From: Todiramphus chloris collaris
Lineage: Eukaryota > Chordata > Aves > Coraciiformes > Alcedinidae
Direction: 5' to 3'
Length of the DNA stretch: 64,000 nucleotides
Assembly: GCA_025345505.1 (NCBI GenBank)
Contig: JANVCC010010406.1
Location: 15,127,186 to 15,191,185 of the forward strand
Below are positions 60,422 through 64,000 of the stretch, piece by piece. Within the stretch, counting starts at the first letter, position 1. Each line of letters starts with the position of its first letter. The position numbers were made by a program, and so were the translations under genes. The notes beneath the pieces were generated by a model. The model did not search any database, was not told the DNA's origin, and was given only the letters and a program-made list of their open reading frames with translations.

Positions 60422-60553
60422 CTGTTTTGTTATTGTTCCTCGGAGTCAGTGTTGTGACTCTGCTGCCCCGGCTGCCCTGTCATGCAGGGTCTGCCTCTTT
60501 CAGGGGATCGCAAAGATTCACCTCCCTCGTTGTCCACTGAGTGGGACGAGACA

Positions 60554-61061
60554 ATGCAAAATACCAAAGTGACTTTGCATAAGACCTATTTTATTCATTT
60601 TGTATTCCTTTCTGTTCACCTCACTTCAGGCCTTTTGATTGTCAATACTGCTTGTCACTCCCTCATAGGTGTTAATTTTATCCATCCTATGTCAATCCTA
60701 ATGTACAGCCTTTCTTACTAGTTCAGTCGTACTGGCAAAGTTATTTGTGCCCTTGCTAATGAAATGGATTTCATCTCTCCCAAGTGAATGTTGATCCTTG
60801 AACAGGTTCACACAGTCACAGAAATCAAAGTCGTGTTGCTGATACCAGCTCAGCAACCAATTGTTGATACACAGTATAAGTGCTCTCCTACTAACACCCT
60901 TTTCCATCACCAGTAGGACTGAGGAAAACATCAGCTGGGTCCCCATTCCTCTAACTGCCATCACCAGAGGTCTATAGTAATTTTTTATATACTCAGTGTT
61001 GCCCTTGGCAGAAACATTGGTGTCCTCATGGAAGAACAGCTTGCTAGAAGTCAAGGATTCC
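60554..61061 (-). mobile_element. CR1 copy 2, ORF1 C-terminal (esterase) fragment
   Basis: A minus-strand frame at 60698-61054 (118 codons) is the end of the ORF1 esterase: LFFHEDTNVSAKGN (HVGTND-type block, degraded), MGTQLMFSSVLLV, INNWLLSWYQQHDFDF, SLGRDEIHFISKG (the Asp-x-x-His block, retained as DEIH) and ELVRKAVH then a stop at 60698. From 60698 to about 60554 is the ORF1-ORF2 spacer. The upstream end is cut at 61061 by the LTR at 61062-61852. Confidence 0.82.
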
Positions 61062-61852
61062 TGTGCTGGTTTAGGGTCAGACCTATAACAGACACTCTTT
61101 GTTAGCCCCCCTCCCTCCCCAGAGGTGAAGAGAAAGGGTTTAAGGGAGGGAGACTTAGTGATTAGAAAAGGAAACTAGAACAGCTTTAACGAAAATTAAA
61201 ATAATAATAATAAAAATGGAATATATACAAATATACACAAAACCAGTATAGAACCCAACTCCCCTGATGGCAATTACATCACTGTTACCACTGGTGCTGT
61301 GGAGCAGGCACCGGGGGAATCCCAGACTGGGCACTGCAGCAGACGGGAGCTGTGTTCAGGAGCTGGATTCTTGTACCAGATTCAGGAACACACAGATCAA
61401 GATCGAAGGCAGAACAGACAGAGTCCTTCTTGGATGCTCCAAAGAAGGAACCAAAAGAGGACCTGAGCCAAGCCAAGCTGTCAAAGCAGTCCAAGAGGGG
61501 AGAAGAGCCACATACCCTCCAGATCCCTCAGCTTTATACGGATCATGACATGTATGGGATGGAATACCTTGTTGGTCAGTTGAGGGTCACCTGTCCTGTC
61601 TGCTCCTCCCTGCACGTGCAGCCTTTCACTTTTCTGCACCCCCAAATGTGGTACACAAGATCCAGCACAGGCCTTGGTCTGCACACCAATCCTTGGTACT
61701 CACTCTAAACGTGGGGTGTTATCCCTACTAGAAGCAGACACTGCCTGTGAAAACAGGCTGCTACCTTCAGACAGTGCAGGCAGTTAGAAGAGTTGAGCTG
61801 AAAAGTAAAATTACTGAGTAAAAGTAGTTCTGTTCTCACTCAAACCAGGACA
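61062..61852 (-). mobile_element. Second solo LTR (family L2), inserted in CR1 ORF1
   Basis: Read on the minus strand it begins TGTCCTGGTTTGAGTG (61852) and ends AAACCAGCACA (61062), 791 bp with short inverted termini. A TATA-like CGTATAAAGC lies on the minus strand at about 61531-61540. An (AAT)n tract is present near 61198-61215. The CR1 esterase reading continues on both sides: LLLPGEV just above 61853 and LTSSKLFFHED just below 61061. Flanking hexamers in minus orientation are AGAAGC and GGAATC, a target duplication with two mismatches at best. No internal viral genes are present. Confidence 0.75.
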
Positions 61853-62060
61853 GCTTCTCACCTCTCCTGGAAGCAGCAGGTGCCCTGAAATTCCTCAAAG
61901 GGTTCCCAGGTGTGCCACAACAGTCTCCAATGACTTTCTAAGTTGATTTGGAAGATCTTGAATCAGGATCAACAAAATGTTGCAGAAATTTCTGTGTCTG
62001 TTGGCTGCCTCTATTAGCAACATTGGAAGGGAAGAATCTAAATAAAACCACTCTAATTAA
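61853..62060 (-). mobile_element. CR1 copy 2, ORF1 esterase upstream fragment
   Basis: The minus strand continues the ORF1 esterase beyond the LTR. HLLLPGEV (about 61860-61885) resembles the CCLPGA block. VIGDCCGTP (about 61920-61945) sits where the catalytic GDS block is expected, with Ser apparently replaced by Cys. Similarity becomes undetectable by eye beyond about 62060, so the original 5' end of copy 2 is unknown. Confidence 0.5.
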
Positions 62061-62752
62061 AAGCCTTTTGATACTTCTGTCTGACATCCTGTGTACCCTA
62101 CTCTGACCTTTCTATGCTTTTCCCCCTCACCTAGAAGCACCCTTTTGCTCATTTACCCCAGAGGTGTGTGTGTATCCAAAGAGTGCTCCTTACCTCCCTT
62201 TCAGGGGATCCCCACCTCCATAGCCACCCCACTCACTCTGCTTCCTTTGTAGGTCAACCAGAACAACTTTCATAAAAATCTAACTATGATTCATGTATAA
62301 GCTAGAAACTCCTACTCTCTACTGTCCTGAAAGAGACCTCTTTCTACACAGAAAAATTATTGTTACAGTTTAAATTCTAGTATGTGGATTTCTGAATGTG
62401 ACAAACTCTGATGGAGTTTCAGAGGATAAGGAACATATTTCCTACTTTCCTGTGGATTGGAGGGCTTTCCTGGCTCTCACTGCTAACCACCACTCTCTCA
62501 CTTCTGAGTGATTATAACAAATATTAAGTTAGCCATTGAAGTTGATTGAGGTGAAGTTTATCCATAACTGACAGTACCTTCATAGGAATAATAAAAAGAA
62601 AAAGAAAAAAAAAGAAAAGAAAACAGAGAAAGAAAGACATGACAAAGAAAAAAAAAAAAAGTGAAAAAGAATTACAGAGAAAAAAACCCAATCATTTTCC
62701 ACCACCATCAGAAGTGCATGCTACCTTGCTGCTATAAGAGACGGACTATTTA
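62061..62752. other. Unassigned sequence with a purine-rich microsatellite
   Basis: No gene recognised. It may include decayed CR1 copy 2 ORF1/5' UTR in the first half. The tract at 62585-62690 is A/G-rich low complexity. Confidence 0.5.
62585..62690. repeat. AAAGA-type purine-rich tract
   Basis: About 100 bases are almost only A and G on the plus strand (AAAAAGAAAAAG, AAAGAAAG and similar), with two short interruptions. Confidence 0.88.
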
Positions 62753-63065
62753 TGTTTCAAATTTTGTGTGCTGATAAGATCTGAACAAAGAATGAGCAAG
62801 GCCTGCCTGGAGGGAAGAGGTGTCAATGGCTCTTAATAGCCCTCAATGACTCTGCCATCCTCCCCTAGCTCCTTACAGATAAATTAATAAGTTTACAGTC
62901 TTTTCCCTGAGTTAATTTCTTCTGCTAGCCACTGTGACTGAACCAAGGGGAAGCTAATGGGAGGTCTATAATGGGTATTACACCAGAAGTAGGTCATGCA
63001 AATTAGGACTGTCTCTGCTTCCTATGTAAATTGGGGACTCCACCCATATCCCATATCCACCCAAC
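62753..63065 (+). mobile_element. Partial LTR, diverged relative of the LTR at 59831
   Basis: The U3 half resembles the start of the L1-family LTR in order and wording: TTGTGTGCTGATAAGATCTG versus TTGTGTGGTGATAAGGTCTG, then CCTGGAGGGAAGAGGTGTC versus TCTGGAAGGGAGAGGTGTT, CTCCTTACAGA versus CTCCTTGCAGA, and TCATGCAAATT versus CTTATGCAAATC. It stops at about 63065, at the position corresponding to a few bases before the TATA box of the other copy, where a CR1 begins. The missing half is expected beyond the window. Confidence 0.75.
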
Positions 63066-63066
63066 G

Positions 63067-64000
63067 GTACTGAGAGAACTGGTGGAAGTTCTCAGCTAGC
63101 CACTTTCCATCATTTAGCTGCAGTGCTGCCTCAGCAGGTATGTTCGAGTTAACTGGAGGTTAGAAAAAGCAACACCCATCTTCAAGAAGGGCTAGAAGGA
63201 AGATCTTGGTGAAATACTGGTCTGTCAGTCAGACGTCAGTGCCAGGGAAGGTTATGGAGCAGATCATCCTCAGTCCCATCTTGAGGCACATACAGGACAA
63301 CCAGGTGATCAGGCCCAGTCAACATGGGTTTATAAGAGGCAGGTCCTTCTTGATGGACCTGACCTCCTTATATGACTAGGTGACCTGCTTAGTGAATGAA
63401 GGAAAGGCTGTGGATGGGACTTCAGTAAAGCTTTTGACAGTTTCCCACAATATTCTCCTAGAGAAACTGGCTGCTTGCAACGACATAGACTTCACTGGAT
63501 AAAAAATTGTCTGGATGTCCAGACTCAGATAGTGGTGGTGAATGGAGTTAAATCCAGTTGTCGGACAGTTACAAATGGTGTTCCCCAGGGCTCAGTGCAG
63601 GGGTCTCATCTCTTTAATATCAGGAAGGAACCCTCAGTAAATTTGAAGACAACACCAAGTTAGGTGGGTATGTTGACCTGCTCTAAAAAGGGGTCTGGAT
63701 AGGTTGGATCAATGGACCAGGGCCAATGGTATGAGGTTTGAGAAGGCTAAGTGCCAGGTAGCCAAGAAGGCCAACTGCATCATGGCTTGTATCAGAAATA
63801 GTGTGCTCAGGAGGACTAGGGAAGTCCCTTTGTACTTGGTACTGGTGAGGCCACACCTCAAGTACTGTGTTTAGTTTTGGCCCCTCACTACATGAAGGAC
63901 ATTGAGGTGCTGGAGCATGTCCAGAGAAGGGTAACAATGTTGGTGAAGGATCTTGAGAACAAGTCTTTCAAGGAGTGGCTGAGGGAACTGGGCTTGTTTA
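63067..64000 (+). mobile_element. CR1 LINE, 5'-truncated, runs off the window
   Basis: A plus-strand CR1 that starts in the RT entry region (GAGAGAACTGGTGGAAG, AGCCACTTTCCATCATTTA) and continues through RT toward the C-terminus at the window edge. Its abrupt start against an LTR U3 suggests that it inserted into that LTR. The 3' end lies outside the window. Confidence 0.9.
63120..64000 (+). pseudogene. CR1 ORF2 reverse transcriptase, partial
   Basis: RT blocks in order, with frame changes between them: VPGKVMEQIILS-like residues near 63240-63275, CAGTCAACATGGGTTTATAA encoding QHGFI near 63317, a degraded FD-containing palm block near 63425, VVVNGVKSSCRTVTNGVPQG (63530-63590), and the catalytic box at 63642-63653. 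That box now reads FEDN instead of FADD, so the second catalytic Asp is lost. The thumb region LVRPHL-like is near 63840, and the sequence is cut by the window end. Clearly inactive. Confidence 0.85.

Larger units (their letters stand above)
59831..60553 (+). mobile_element. Solo LTR (family L1) inserted in CR1 copy 2
   Basis: A plus-strand LTR of about 0.65-0.72 kb with a TATA box (60131-60137), a pyrimidine-rich tract (60235-60310), an AATAAA signal (60416-60421) and a GC-richer U5 with CTGCTGCCCCGGCTGCC. It separates the ORF2 start of copy 2 (about 59716) from its ORF1 end (about 60698). Borders are uncertain: the start may be 59831 (TGTTTGCC) or 59847 (TGTGTGG), and the end 60482 (CTGTCA) or 60553 (GAGACA). 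The spacing of the interrupted CR1 favours the longer end. No clean target duplication was found. A diverged relative lies at 62753-63065. Confidence 0.75.

Noticed and set aside
59831-63065. The two related LTRs as 5' and 3' LTRs of one provirus
   Set aside because: Between them lie CR1 copy 2 ORF1 sequence on the minus strand and a different LTR. No retroviral internal sequence was seen and the two LTRs are strongly diverged.

Overview
The window looks like intergenic or intronic DNA from a bird. The evidence is the density of chicken repeat 1 (CR1) LINE copies, their typical 3' ends (runs of ATTCTGTG or ATTCTATG octamers, with the reverse complement when on the minus strand), several solo LTRs of avian endogenous-retrovirus type, and an AT-rich background without tandem gene organisation. 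No host protein-coding exon, rRNA, tRNA or CRISPR array could be supported. All protein-like reading frames that I recognise belong to CR1 ORF1 (zinc-finger/coiled-coil/esterase protein) or ORF2 (endonuclease plus reverse transcriptase), and all of them are broken.

Layout. 1-16165 is mostly unique AT-rich sequence with simple repeats, one probable ancient CR1 remnant (5750-6180), one CR1 3' end (12470-12605) and a strong hairpin (12715-12750). 16166-19560 is a 3.4-kb minus-strand CR1 (copy A). 19561-32000 is unique sequence, apart from a likely solo LTR with a GC-rich downstream half (26500-27938). 32003-35571 carries two minus-strand CR1 copies: a young short one (copy E) and a 2.3-kb one with only two nonsense changes seen in the RT core (copy D). 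35572-47574 is mainly unique, with a CR1 tail, a clean solo LTR (40561-40888), an old plus-strand CR1 piece and two perfect hairpins. 47575-49812 holds an internally deleted minus-strand CR1 and a 5'-truncated plus-strand CR1.

The most striking part is 52342-64000, which is almost entirely transposon. A CR1 (copy 2) was entered by a near full-length CR1 (copy 1, about 4.7 kb net), which was itself entered by a young CR1 (copy 3). Copy 2 was also interrupted by two different LTRs (59831-60553 and 61062-61852). Next to it lies a diverged second member of the first LTR family (62753-63065), apparently cut just upstream of its TATA box by another CR1 that runs off the window. The order of insertions can be read directly from the junctions. 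Copies 3 and E are nearly identical to each other, share the same ORF2 frameshift and stop codon, and differ in the number of a 17-bp repeat in the 3' UTR. They mark the youngest CR1 activity here.

Functionally, ORF1 and ORF2 would have worked together in target-primed reverse transcription. In this window they are fossils, and the LTRs retain only promoter and polyadenylation signals.
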